Positions 1-8,132 of a stretch of 37,369 nt of DNA are shown here, in pieces. Location: assembly GCA_030066195.1 (NCBI GenBank), contig JASJCB010000061.1, forward strand, positions 1 through 37,369, given 5' to 3'. The translations under genes were made by a program, and so were the position numbers. This DNA comes from Acidobacteriota bacterium. GTDB taxonomy: Bacteria > Acidobacteriota > Holophagae > Acanthopleuribacterales > Acanthopleuribacteraceae. Under the pieces are notes generated by a model. That model saw only the letters and a program-made list of their open reading frames with translations, did no database searches and had not been told where the DNA came from. Every line of letters begins with the position of its first letter. The first letter of the stretch is position 1.

Positions 1-502
1 CCCGCCAGGTCCCGCGACTGCCCGCACCGTCGGGCGGTTTGCCCACCAGCGGAAATCCCACCTGATCTGCGAACTGTCGAGCCCGGTCGGCTGAGTCGGC
101 CAGGCAGTGGCGGGCGCAGGGCACCTGGTGACGGCGCAGGACGTCTTTCATCAGGGATTTTTCCCGGAAGTTGCGAGCCACGGGCGGGCGAACACCCGGT
201 ATATTCAGGCGTTCACGAACCTGGGCCAGGGGAATTTGAAGCTGTTCCAAGGTGCCGATCAACCGGTGGATGCCGCCCACTTTGCGCGCAATTTCGGTCA
301 CATTTCGGGTGAGCGCCTCCGTATCGAAGATTTGGTCCATGCGCCAATGACCGGCCAGGCGCTGCTTGAGACTCGAGGGGAGTTTTGTCAACGGGTCCTT
401 GCTAAGCAGATAGACCTTGACATCGGGAAGATTGACGGCGCCTTCCACAAATTGAAGCGTGGCTCGCAAAAAGAAGGGAGCAACAAAAACCACATGACGC
501 AT
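1..502 (-). CDS. ATP-grasp family protein, N-terminal part (cut by window edge)
   Basis: The minus-strand frame opens with ATG at 502 and stays open to the window edge, giving about 167 residues. It begins MRHVVFVAPFFLRATLQFVE. Near residue 120 comes a helix (REKSLMKDVLRRHQVPCARH), and the visible part ends VGFPLVGKPPDGAGSRGTW. This order, a pre-ATP-grasp domain, then 'K..M/L K..L...VP.A', then 'FPLV.KP.DGAGSRG', is the usual start of ATP-grasp ligases of the carbamoyl-phosphate-synthase/biotin-carboxylase type. The KP and the glycine-rich GAGSRG loop are the ATP-contacting part. The substrate cannot be told because the C-terminal half is missing. A GGAG sits 8-9 bases before the ATG, and a sigma70-like promoter lies just upstream. 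The plus-strand open frame across the same stretch has no recognisable family and is treated as a shadow. Confidence 0.75.
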   Translation of the reverse strand, partial: MRHVVFVAPFFLRATLQFVEGAVNLPDVKVYLLSKDPLTKLPSSLKQRLAGHWRMDQIFDTEALTRNVTEIARKVGGIHRLIGTLEQLQIPLAQVRERLNIPGVRPPVARNFREKSLMKDVLRRHQVPCARHCLADSADRARQFADQVGFPLVGKPPDGAGSRGTWR

Positions 503-538
503 GACTAGACTCCAGCACCAGTTTCACGAAGCGACGGC

Positions 539-566
539 ATTCTATCATTACCCATGCCGGCGTCAA
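539..566 (-). promoter_or_regulatory. sigma70-like promoter for the ATP-grasp gene
   Basis: Read on the minus strand this is TTGACG, a 16-base spacer, then TAGAAT, ending about 37 bases before the ATG at 502. It overlaps an imperfect inverted repeat (CGACGGCAT / ATGCCGGCG, 533-563), which could be an operator. It is called from consensus match only. Confidence 0.5.
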
Positions 567-626
567 CTACTAAAACAAGTGCGCCGTGATTTCCTCATGA
601 AGGTTTTGCGAAATGTTCGGGTAGGT

Positions 627-3284
627 TCAGTAACGAATGCGCATATCCAGCGAAGCCCGGAAACCGAAGTCGGTGACATCGACAGGCGCCGGTTGGTCTT
701 CCTCGTCGTCGAGGATGTAGTATCGGTACAGCACATTGCGGCGATCGGTAAGGTTGCGAAGGGTAAGCCCCAACTCGCCGTCCAGCTTTCGCCAGGTCCA
801 TAGGTAGCGAATGGACGCGTCAATTTGTTGCCGGTCGGGAAGACGGAACTGGTTGGGGAATTCCGGTTGGGTCAGAATCAGCTCACCGCCGAATTCCTCT
901 TCGTTCACCTCTTCGAAATCCTCGGGGAACTCGAAGTCCTCTTCTTCGAAGTCCTCCTCCTCGGATTCGAAGGCGACGCCGGGAATGCCGAAGGGCCTGC
1001 CGGAAGCATAGCTGTAGATCAGGCTGCCGCGCCAGTTTACCGCGCCGTAACCCAAAACCGCTTTCAGGGAGTGGGGTATGTCGCGATCGGTGGGATGGTC
1101 CAGTGCTTCGCCCGTGTGTACGTCACGTTCGGCGCGCCCCTTCATCCAGCCGTAGGAGACCATGGCGCTGAAGTTGCCGATGGTCTTGCGAGCCAGCAGG
1201 TCCAAACCCTTAATGCGATCCTGGCTTTGGATACCGCTTTCGAAATTGTCGTTGCGCAACGGGTCGTACAGTCGGTTCAAGGTTCCCGTCACGCGCTTGT
1301 CGTATAACTCCAGATCCACCATCAGGCCGTTGTGCCTGTATCCGGCGCCCACCTGCAGGTGACGCGCTTCGCCCGGCATGAGGAAGTCATCGGCCAGGAA
1401 CCAGGTGTCGGCCCCTTCGAAATAGTTGATGGTGTCTGGTGTGCGTAGGATGTATTGGTGGTATCGGCCCCAGGAAGCGCGTAGGTTCCATTTCTGCGTC
1501 GGTTGCCAGCCCATGGCGATGCGTGGTTCCGTTCGGCGTTGCCCGGTGCGTTCATCTTCACGCAGGTGCAGGCCGATGGAGGCTTCGAAGGCATCGGTGG
1601 GTCGCCAGGTGTCTTGCAGATAAAATCCCTTTTGACGGGTACTGTTTGTATAGCCGTCCTCTTCCAGTTCTTCCGGTTCCTCTTCTTCTTCCGGCTCCTC
1701 GTCCTCGAGATCTTCAAATAGTTCCCGGCGATTGAAGAAGGTTTCGATTTCGTTGATCACCACCCCGGTCTCGATGGTGTGGTTGCCGATCTGAAAGCGC
1801 TCGTCCAGGAAGAAACTTTTTTCCTCCAGGGTATTGTCCACAAGGGCTTCCTGAACGTCGCCCTCGTTGTTATCGTAGAAATCGAAGAAGGCGTCCATTT
1901 TCGACCAGGTGATCCCTGCCTGGGTTCGCAGGCGGTCGTTCCAATTGCCGGTCCAATTGAGGCCCAGGCCTTTGTTGCCCCAGTTCCCCTTGCGGTCATA
2001 GAGGGTAATCGGGGTGTCCTCGCCGGTATAAACCACCTTGTCCAAGCTGTCGTCGCGCCCGCGGAAATAGGAAACAGAAACGTCGTGACCGCTCGACCAC
2101 CAGGACAGTTTACCGATCAGGTCGGTGAAGTCCAGTTGGCGGGTTGCGTCCAATTCCTCGTCATCCTCGGGTTGCCACACTTCATCATTAAAGGTTTGTT
2201 CATGGACCCTGGCCGAGACGCGATTGGTGGTGTCGTCTTCCATCGAGCGCCGCGCGGAAAGCATGATCGAAGCATTGCGGCTCAGCGGTTGGGCCACGGT
2301 GGCGTCGGCAATATCGCGGTTGACGCCGGCGCGGATCTCGCGTTTTTGGATGCGCTCGCCTCGGGTGGAAAGGTCCAGTACCCCGGAAAGACGATCGCTG
2401 TAACGGGCCGGGTAGCCGCTTTTGAAGACGCGGATTTCCGAGAGTGCGTCGGTATTCACCGAGCTGTAATAGCCCATGGCGTGGTCGGGCTGGTAGACCT
2501 TGATGCCGTCCAGCAGCACCAGGTTCTCGGAAGGCGCGCCGCCTCGAAAGGAAACACCGGGGTCGCCCGCGTCACCGGCAGATACGCCCGGCAGCAATTC
2601 CAATTGGTCGAACAGATCGCGCCCCAGATCGCCGTGCGCGGCGGCGACCGCCTCGGGCGAGAGCCAGGAGGCGCCGTCGTTATTGGAAATGTTCATCAGG
2701 CTGAGACCGCCGCCGGTGACGCGCAGGTGTTCGCTGACATGGGGCTGAGGCGCCATGGCAATGCGGAACTCGCCGGCGCCGTCACTCAGTTCCAGTGTTT
2801 GCGGGGTGTAGCCGGTGGCAAAGATTTCGACCTTGTCCAACTCGAGCGCCAGGCCGTTCATTTGAAAATGCCCCATATGATCGGTCAAAGCCAGGCGGTG
2901 AGAGCCCATGATGGAAACGACCGCACCTTCCAGGGCGTTTCCGGCCGGCAGAGCCAGGATGGTGCCTTTCAGGGAGCGGGTTTTATCGGCGGGTAGGGGG
3001 AATAGAACGATGCGGTTGTCGCCGGCGCGTTTCCAGGAAACGCCGGTGCCTTTCAGGACGGCGTCCAAGGCAGCCTCGGTGGTGATGTCTGTATAGCGAC
3101 AGCGCACACGGACGCCTTGTACAAGGTGGTCGGCGTAGACCAGGTCCAGTTCGGCTTGTTGCGCGATGCTTTGCAGGGCGGTTTTGAGCGGATCGCCGTT
3201 GCAGGTAAGATTGACGATGTTATCAGGTTGCCCGGAGAATAAAAACGGGCAGCACAAGACACAGAAAAAAACCCGACAGGCCAT
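627..3284 (-). CDS. TonB-dependent outer-membrane receptor with STN signalling domain
   Basis: The protein has 885 residues. A short hydrophobic N-terminus serves as signal peptide. An STN (secretin/TonB short N-terminal) domain follows at about 25-95 (LKTALQSIAQQAELDLVYAD), then a carboxypeptidase-regulatory-like beta domain at about 105-175 with 'GHFQMNGL'. The plug spans about 200-310 (LPGVSAGDAGDPGVSFRGG, then LVLLDGIKVYQPDHAMG and SGVLDLSTRG). A beta-barrel runs to the C-terminal aromatic of DMRIRY. STN plus plug plus barrel is the architecture of receptors that signal through a FecR-type anti-sigma, which is encoded 15 bp upstream, so the gene is the last of a sigma-fecR-receptor operon. 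Ligand unknown. Two very acidic tracts (about residues 520-540 and 765-800) are unusual and probably lie in surface loops. No terminator was found after the stop. Confidence 0.92.
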   Translation of the reverse strand: MACRVFFCVLCCPFLFSGQPDNIVNLTCNGDPLKTALQSIAQQAELDLVYADHLVQGVRVRCRYTDITTEAALDAVLKGTGVSWKRAGDNRIVLFPLPADKTRSLKGTILALPAGNALEGAVVSIMGSHRLALTDHMGHFQMNGLALELDKVEIFATGYTPQTLELSDGAGEFRIAMAPQPHVSEHLRVTGGGLSLMNISNNDGASWLSPEAVAAAHGDLGRDLFDQLELLPGVSAGDAGDPGVSFRGGAPSENLVLLDGIKVYQPDHAMGYYSSVNTDALSEIRVFKSGYPARYSDRLSGVLDLSTRGERIQKREIRAGVNRDIADATVAQPLSRNASIMLSARRSMEDDTTNRVSARVHEQTFNDEVWQPEDDEELDATRQLDFTDLIGKLSWWSSGHDVSVSYFRGRDDSLDKVVYTGEDTPITLYDRKGNWGNKGLGLNWTGNWNDRLRTQAGITWSKMDAFFDFYDNNEGDVQEALVDNTLEEKSFFLDERFQIGNHTIETGVVINEIETFFNRRELFEDLEDEEPEEEEEPEELEEDGYTNSTRQKGFYLQDTWRPTDAFEASIGLHLREDERTGQRRTEPRIAMGWQPTQKWNLRASWGRYHQYILRTPDTINYFEGADTWFLADDFLMPGEARHLQVGAGYRHNGLMVDLELYDKRVTGTLNRLYDPLRNDNFESGIQSQDRIKGLDLLARKTIGNFSAMVSYGWMKGRAERDVHTGEALDHPTDRDIPHSLKAVLGYGAVNWRGSLIYSYASGRPFGIPGVAFESEEEDFEEEDFEFPEDFEEVNEEEFGGELILTQPEFPNQFRLPDRQQIDASIRYLWTWRKLDGELGLTLRNLTDRRNVLYRYYILDDEEDQPAPVDVTDFGFRASLDMRIRY

Positions 3285-3299
3285 GATGCTTTCTCTCCC

Positions 3300-4277
3300 T
3301 CACCTGGAAGAAATATAATAAGTGAGACCCTCCTTCCGATATTTAAGCCCGAGGCTGAGGCAAATTTCCGCCAATATGGTATCTAAATCCACATTGTCGA
3401 ACTGAGCGGTTACTGTTTTGTTGCCCAATGTGGATTGCGCCAGGACCAGTTTGCGGTCGAAGGTTCGTTCCAGGTCAATCACAATATCGTGTAGGGATTG
3501 CGCTTGAAACAAGAGCTTTCCTTCTTTCCAGCCCAGAAAATCGGCGCTGGTGACCTCGCTCACCACGGGGGTGTGATCGGGGCCACTTATATCGGCCCGG
3601 CCGCCCGGGTTCAGCGTTACTTCACCCTTACCGGCGGCGTTGGTGACGGAAACCCGGCCCTCATCCACCACCACGCGTGTTTTGTCGCCGCCGGTCCAAA
3701 CATCGAAGCGCGTTCCCAATACACGGACCCTGGCCTGGGCGGTTTGCACCACGAACGGACGCTCGCCTTTTGTCACCTGAAAGGCGGCATGGCCTTGCAA
3801 AACTACCCCGCGCTCCTTACCCGCGAAACCCCGGGCAAAGACGATGCGACTGTCGCCGTTCAGCCAGACCACGGAACCGTCCGGCAGGGTTTCCTGACGA
3901 CTTTCACCGGCGACGCTCACCAGTTCCACTTGCGGCAGGTCGGTATCGCGCAGAAAAAGCGTGCCCAGGGCGGCGATCAAAACGGCCGCCGCGGCGAACA
4001 GCATGGGTCGATATCCCTTGCGTTTGGCGGGGAAGGGCACCACCACCTGTTCTTCAGCGGCGCCCAAGCCCAACCGGGCTTCCAAATCACGCCAACCCGC
4101 GTCCATGTCGAAATCTGCCTCGGGCACGGCGTCGTCAAATTGACGCCAGCGCATCACGAAGTCTTGATAGGCGGTTTCGTTTTCGGCAGATTCCGCCCGC
4201 CAACGGGCAATGGCCGTCTCCGTGGCTTCGTCGGCTTGACCCATGAGGTGGAGGTGAATGTTTTCTGGTGTTTGCAT
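3300..4277 (-). CDS. FecR-family anti-sigma factor / signal transducer
   Basis: The protein has 325 residues. The cytoplasmic N-terminus carries the usual FecR motif (IARWRAESAENETAYQDF, about 23-40). One transmembrane helix follows at about 90-109 (PMLFAAAAVLIAALGTLFL), and then a periplasmic FecR domain with LPDGSVVWLNGDSRI and FVVQTAQARVRVLGTRFDVW. The last 70 residues (LHDIVIDLERTFDRKLVL onward) look like the STN-like C-terminal domain (DUF4974) of FecR proteins. In this family the periplasmic part contacts the receptor's STN domain and the cytoplasmic part controls the cognate sigma factor. An AGGA lies 8 bases before the ATG. The gene sits between the sigma factor (73 bp upstream) and the receptor (15 bp downstream). 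A CRP-like palindrome lies in the upstream gap. Confidence 0.92.
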   Translation of the reverse strand: MQTPENIHLHLMGQADEATETAIARWRAESAENETAYQDFVMRWRQFDDAVPEADFDMDAGWRDLEARLGLGAAEEQVVVPFPAKRKGYRPMLFAAAAVLIAALGTLFLRDTDLPQVELVSVAGESRQETLPDGSVVWLNGDSRIVFARGFAGKERGVVLQGHAAFQVTKGERPFVVQTAQARVRVLGTRFDVWTGGDKTRVVVDEGRVSVTNAAGKGEVTLNPGGRADISGPDHTPVVSEVTSADFLGWKEGKLLFQAQSLHDIVIDLERTFDRKLVLAQSTLGNKTVTAQFDNVDLDTILAEICLSLGLKYRKEGLTYYISSR

Positions 4278-4296
4278 CGGGTTGTTCCTGTTTTTT

Positions 4297-4312
4297 TGTG
4301 ATCTCGATCACG
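4297..4312. promoter_or_regulatory. CRP/FNR-type operator candidate between sigma factor and fecR
   Basis: The plus strand reads TGTGATCTCGATCACG. It differs from the ideal CRP-type palindrome TGTGATCTAGATCACA at two positions, the centre and the final base. An overlapping perfect hairpin (ATCTCG-ATCA-CGAGAT) occupies 4301-4316. The site is about 20 bp before the fecR start, so it could drive or block an internal promoter for fecR and the receptor. The match is seen directly; the regulator is inferred and none is encoded here. Confidence 0.4.
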
Positions 4313-4350
4313 AGATCTATAGGTGGATACGGGCGGTAAGAGGAATCCCC

Positions 4351-5013
4351 CTACATGGGTCCGAAAAAAATTTGATGAAGCAGGTCCTTTAGGTTCAGGC
4401 GCAGTTTCTTGAGCGCACGGCCCATGTGGTTTTCCACGGTTTTCACCGAGATCTGGAGCACCTGGGCAATCTCCTGGTATTTCAGCCCCTCGAACCGGCT
4501 GAGCATGAAGACCTGGCGTTGTCCGTCGGGCAGTTCGGCCAGCGCCTTGCCGATGCGGCCGCGTTTCTGGAAGGCGGTCTCGTCGATCTCTGTAGCCGGG
4601 GTCGGCATTTCGGCATCGGGCGAGACCGGGTCGGCCACTTTGCGGCGCAGGTGGTCGATGGCCAGGTTATTGGCGATCTGGTAGCAAAAAGCCTTGACGG
4701 GTTTGTCCGGGTCCAGGTTTGCGCGGTTTTTCCAGATGCGGGCAAATAGTTCCTGGGTAAGGTCCTCAGCCGTCTCGCGGTCATGGGTGCGTCGGTAGAG
4801 AAAGCGGAAAAGCGGTTGGGCATACCGATAATAGAGATCGCGGAAGGCCGTTTCGTCACCGTCACGAATGCTTGCGGTCAGGGCGGCGTCACTTGGGTTG
4901 TTTTGTTCTTGGGCCAAGGGGTGAAGGGCTCCTGGGATTTCGGCTGTGACCATTGTAGCGCATGCCCGGATCTTACACCACAACGAGTCATGATATGGCC
5001 GGCGACTCGTCAT
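4351..5013 (-). CDS. ECF RNA polymerase sigma factor (FecI/RpoE-like)
   Basis: The protein has up to 220 residues. Region 2 is clear (FRDLYYRYAQPLFRFLYRR, then ETAEDLTQELFARIWKNR and KAFCYQIANNLAIDHLRRK). Region 4 has the expected helix-turn-helix (LKYQEIAQVLQISVKTVENH). 'SVKTVENHMGRALKKLR' is typical of the Bacteroidetes/Acidobacteria ECF subgroup paired with FecR and TonB receptors. The start is uncertain: ATG at 5013 and ATG at 4953 (MVTAEIPG) are both in frame and neither has a good ribosome-binding site. Homologues usually begin near the DDALTASIRDGDE-like segment, so the shorter form is plausible. It is the first gene of the sigma-fecR-receptor operon. The region upstream carries the 43-bp palindrome array. 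Confidence 0.9.
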   Translation of the reverse strand: MTSRRPYHDSLWCKIRACATMVTAEIPGALHPLAQEQNNPSDAALTASIRDGDETAFRDLYYRYAQPLFRFLYRRTHDRETAEDLTQELFARIWKNRANLDPDKPVKAFCYQIANNLAIDHLRRKVADPVSPDAEMPTPATEIDETAFQKRGRIGKALAELPDGQRQVFMLSRFEGLKYQEIAQVLQISVKTVENHMGRALKKLRLNLKDLLHQIFFGPM

Positions 5014-5120
5014 AGTTAGGGGTGACCTGATCGCGGTTTTGTTTCACGCGTACCTCGTGCTTAACAACGCCGGAACAACTTTTGCACATGAGCAACCTGA
5101 TATATCAATTTCTTGACAGG

Positions 5121-5351
5121 ATTGCACACCTGCGCAATCAAGCCAAGCCGGTGTCTTGAGTCAATTGCACACGTGTGCAATCGGGTCAAGCCGGCGTCTT
5201 AAGTCAATTGCGCACCTGCGCAATCGAGTCAAGCCGGCGTCTTAGGTCGATTGCGCACCTGCGCAATCAAGTCAAGCCGGTGTCTTGGGTCGATTGCACA
5301 CCTCCGCAATCAAGTCCATCCGTCGGCTTAAGTCGATTGCACACCTACAAT
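5121..5351. repeat. 43-bp tandem palindromic repeat array 1 (five full units plus a broken one)
   Basis: Units start at 5121, 5164, 5207, 5250 and 5293, exactly 43 bp apart, and a sixth broken unit starts at 5336. Each unit opens with an 18-bp inverted repeat (ATTGCGCACCTGCGCAAT in units 3 and 4) followed by about 25 bp containing CAAGCCGGNGTCTTG-like sequence. Unit 2 has ATTGCACACGTGTGCAAT, where both arms have changed together and stay perfectly paired. CTTG and CAAG segments of neighbouring units extend the palindrome to about 36 bp. The linkers are repeated too, so this is not CRISPR. The array lies about 110 bp upstream of the sigma-factor start. The rest of the 5014-5454 gap shows no gene and no convincing promoter. 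Confidence 0.9.
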
Positions 5352-5454
5352 CGCACCTGCTCCCCTCCCCAGGCGAGTTCCCGATAACGGCGCCCAAGCA
5401 CCGCACTTTTTTGTGAAGCCCGATCCCCTTGGGAAGGGCCGGGCCGTTAACGGT

Positions 5455-5733
5455 TTACTGAATGATGTAGGGATGGGACCATGAAATACGGAGGCGGCCG
5501 GCCCGCGACACCTGGGAAACGCCGGCGCCGTTGCTGATAACACAGTCATACCAACCCGCCATACCCCGGATGACCTGTTCCAGGACCATTACCGATTCGG
5601 TTTCGCCGGGCAGGGCCGTGCCGTCCTTGCGCCATTGGTAGCTCAGCGGCAATCCGCTGATCGCCGAAACACGCATCACGGCGCGATCCTCATTTGGGGC
5701 CGGCCTGGTATAGGGAAATTGAGAAAAGTTCGT
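5455..5733 (-). pseudogene. Decayed Ig-like domain fragment
   Basis: A minus-strand frame, open from after a TAA at 5734-5736 to a TAA at 5455-5457, encodes one Ig-like domain. The key parts are LPLSYQWRKDGTALPGETES, MAGWYDCVISNGAG and a closing strand SRAGRLRISW. The YQW-KDG and the G-x-Y-x-C signature define the Ig fold of surface proteins. The first cysteine strand is missing. The only starts are GTG at 5679 or ATG at 5676, both inside the domain, and there is no signal peptide or ribosome-binding site. I read it as the C-terminal end of a once longer Ig-repeat surface protein that has lost its front. A short expressed gene cannot be excluded. Confidence 0.6.
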
Positions 5734-5794
5734 TTACTCACAGCAGCGCTCTTGATATAAGATTGTGTGGAAATAGCGACAAGGTAATCCCTCG

Positions 5795-6841
5795 ATGTGG
5801 CTTCTTCTTTTGTTTTTCACCGGCGGCTTTCTGAACCCCGCGCCGGAAATCTATCAACCTCTTTCGAAGATTACCGTGGTTCGCAATGATACCGGTACCT
5901 TGTTCGTTCTCGATGTCAAGATGAAAGAAGTCCATCTTTACGGGGCCGATGGAAAACGACTGAAAACGATCGGCGGTCCCGGTGAAGGGCCGGGAAAATT
6001 TCCAAGAGTCAGCTACATTCGATTGGATAACGGCATGCTTCAGGTCACGGGCCTGTACCAAACACATTTCTTCAGTCAAGACGGCCGTTTCCTCTATCAT
6101 CGCAAGCATCCAAGCGATGTCCATTCGCTGGAAAAGTTACAGAAGGGCCGGCTCGCCTTCAAAGGAGGGCCTTATGACAGCGAGTGGGAACTCCTCAGGT
6201 TTCCGGAGGATGACTTCAAGGTTCGCGAAACGCTTACACGCTTTGAGGTGACCCCCGCATCCCGGGACAAGCGATTCAACCCCGCCTTGGACCGGAGCAT
6301 CCTGGTTGTCAACGACGACGGCTCCAAGGCCGTTATCAAAGCGGAAAATCAATCCTTTTTTTGGCTCTATGATCAGCCTACCAACCGGCTGGAGATGATT
6401 GAAACCGGCATCAGGGGAAAGCCGTTCGATAAGGACCTGGGCGACATGGCGCTCAGGTTCATGAACAGGAAGAGGAAAGGTCGGTTTAAGGCAGACTTCC
6501 CTGAACGTTTCCCGCCTATTTTCGATATAGGTTTCACCGTGACCGGCAAGATTTTTGTGTTGCGCTGGTATGCCTTCAACAAGGGCCCCCACAAGCAAAA
6601 GGAAATAGCCGATGCCAGCCTGCTCCAGTTTTTTACGACAACGGGTGAGCGTGTCCAACCCGATATTTTGGATCTCTACCCGAACCTGGTTATTTCCGCG
6701 GACGAGCATTGGGTCTATTACGTTCACAAACTTGCTGAAGACGAATCCTATACGGTGGCCCGGGTTGAAAGGTCTAAAGCAGAGCATGCCCTGGCCGAGG
6801 AATCCGAGCGGCAGTTTTGTTATTCATGCCTTGATATTTAA
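5795..6841 (+). CDS. Exported 6-bladed beta-propeller (NHL/TolB-like) protein
   Basis: The protein has 348 residues. It starts with a very short hydrophobic leader (MWLLLLFFTGGFLNP), followed by blade-like strands such as GTLFVLDVKMKEVHLYGADG and the family hallmark GGPGEGPGKF at about residues 63-72, which closes the first blade. This glycine turn is typical of the 6-bladed beta-propeller family common in Bacteroidetes and Acidobacteria, whose members are mostly exported and of unknown ligand. AAGG lies 10 bases before the ATG. It stands alone: the next gene is 230 bp downstream in the same direction. A second member of the same broad family is at 29262-30203. The sequence between 6842 and 7073 shows no gene. 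Confidence 0.7.
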   Translation: MWLLLLFFTGGFLNPAPEIYQPLSKITVVRNDTGTLFVLDVKMKEVHLYGADGKRLKTIGGPGEGPGKFPRVSYIRLDNGMLQVTGLYQTHFFSQDGRFLYHRKHPSDVHSLEKLQKGRLAFKGGPYDSEWELLRFPEDDFKVRETLTRFEVTPASRDKRFNPALDRSILVVNDDGSKAVIKAENQSFFWLYDQPTNRLEMIETGIRGKPFDKDLGDMALRFMNRKRKGRFKADFPERFPPIFDIGFTVTGKIFVLRWYAFNKGPHKQKEIADASLLQFFTTTGERVQPDILDLYPNLVISADEHWVYYVHKLAEDESYTVARVERSKAEHALAEESERQFCYSCLDI

Positions 6842-7073
6842 TTTTCGGCGAGCCGACACGGTGGTCCCGCCCTCGGAATCCCATTTTGGTTCTGCCATGG
6901 CCCCGGTTCCTTCGACGCCGACAAAACCGGCCCTTGCCTATAGTCACCTTTTATCAAAAAGCCGGGCCTTGGTTCCCGCGCCGGCTCGTTCTACGACCGG
7001 CCTTTTCGACGCTACTTATTCATTTGCGTTGGAGGGCCTTCTTGCGCCATGATAGGTGGAAGGAGTCACTATC

Positions 7074-7952
7074 ATGGTTGATCAACGCTTTTGGGACGCG
7101 GTCAACAACCGCATTCGCGAGCGGGTGGGCAGCAGCTTCGACGGCAAGCCCGTCTCGTCTGTCGGCGGCGGCTGCATCAATAACGCCGAGCGCCTGCTGG
7201 ACCGAAGCGGCAATACGGCCTATTTCGTCAAACACAACCGGGCCGAACTTGCCGCCATGTTCGAAACCGAAGCCGCCGGACTGCAAGCCATTGCCGACAC
7301 GGGCACCATTCGGGCGCCCCTGCCTATATGCCAGGGTATTGTCGGGGGCCGGGCCTTTTTGGTTCTGGAATGGTTGGAACTGGGCGGTCGCGGCGATTGG
7401 CGCGCCATGGGCGAACAACTGGCGCAACTACACCAATGTCGCCTCTCCGAACACTTCGGCTGGGACGGCGACAATTTCATCGGCGCCACGGTTCAGACAA
7501 ACGCGAAAGCGGACGAGTGGGTCGATTTCTTCCTTAGCGAGCGTTTGGAGGCGCAACGACGCCTGGTCGAGCAACGCGGCGGTTCCCTACCCCGCTTCGA
7601 TGAGCTGAGGCGCGCCCTGCCGGACCTCCTGGCGGGACACCAACCCGAACCGTCGCTGGTCCACGGCGATCTGTGGTCGGGCAATGCGGCCTTTACCATC
7701 CAGGGCGATCCGGTGATCTTCGACCCGGCCGTCTATTTCGGTGACCGCGAGGTGGACCTGGCCATGAGTCAGTTGTTCGGAGGCTTCGACCGATCCTTCT
7801 ACACGGCCTACCGCACGACCTATCCGACGGCCGGCGGTTACGAACGACGCCGGACCTTGTACAACCTGTACCACGTGCTGAACCACTATACGCTGTTCGG
7901 CGGATTCTACCTGTCCCAAGCCAACGGCATGATCGCCGAATTGTTGCGCTAG
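7074..7952 (+). CDS. Fructosamine/ketosamine kinase family protein
   Basis: The protein has 292 residues, the usual size for this family (about 285-300). It has the N-terminal ATP-binding region (VGGGCINNAERL, about 30-41, and K54 in YFVKHN), the hinge (FLVLEWLELGG), the catalytic loop LVHGDLWSGNAAF (H197-x-D199-x5-N204), and the metal-binding segment FDPAVYFGDREVDLAM (D217). Members phosphorylate ketosamines on glycated proteins or free sugar-amines, letting the adduct fall off (protein deglycation). ATG at 7074 is chosen because GGAAGGAG ends 8 bases before it; a GTG six codons earlier overlaps that ribosome-binding site. It acts in the cytoplasm and no operon partner is evident. Confidence 0.92.
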   Translation: MVDQRFWDAVNNRIRERVGSSFDGKPVSSVGGGCINNAERLLDRSGNTAYFVKHNRAELAAMFETEAAGLQAIADTGTIRAPLPICQGIVGGRAFLVLEWLELGGRGDWRAMGEQLAQLHQCRLSEHFGWDGDNFIGATVQTNAKADEWVDFFLSERLEAQRRLVEQRGGSLPRFDELRRALPDLLAGHQPEPSLVHGDLWSGNAAFTIQGDPVIFDPAVYFGDREVDLAMSQLFGGFDRSFYTAYRTTYPTAGGYERRRTLYNLYHVLNHYTLFGGFYLSQANGMIAELLR

Positions 7953-8132
7953 GGCGGGGCAATTTCTTTGCGGACTTTCCGGCCGAACCTCTATACAAAA
8001 TTATGGCTACGGAGTTATCATAGGGAGCCTTCATCTAAATCGTCCAGGACAAGTGTCCCGCGATAAGGTGTTTCGTACCCTTCCGGATATAGCATCGACT
8101 TATGATCACTCAAATTTTCCGGACTGCATGGT

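Noticed and set aside
107..508. 133-codon plus-strand frame at the left edge
   Set aside because: The minus strand encodes an ATP-grasp N-terminus with promoter and ribosome-binding site.
1779..2996. 405-codon plus-strand open frame opposite the TonB receptor
   Set aside because: It is antisense to clear receptor coding, has no family motif and no ribosome-binding site; long antisense frames are expected in GC-biased genes.
5164..5181. LacI-family operator (ATTGCACACGTGTGCAAT)
   Set aside because: Only one of the units has the central CG typical of LacI-family sites; the others have CC, and no LacI-type gene is nearby.
5121..5351. CRISPR array
   Set aside because: The parts between palindromes are themselves repeated rather than unique, the period (43 bp) is too short for repeat plus spacer, and there are no cas genes in the window.
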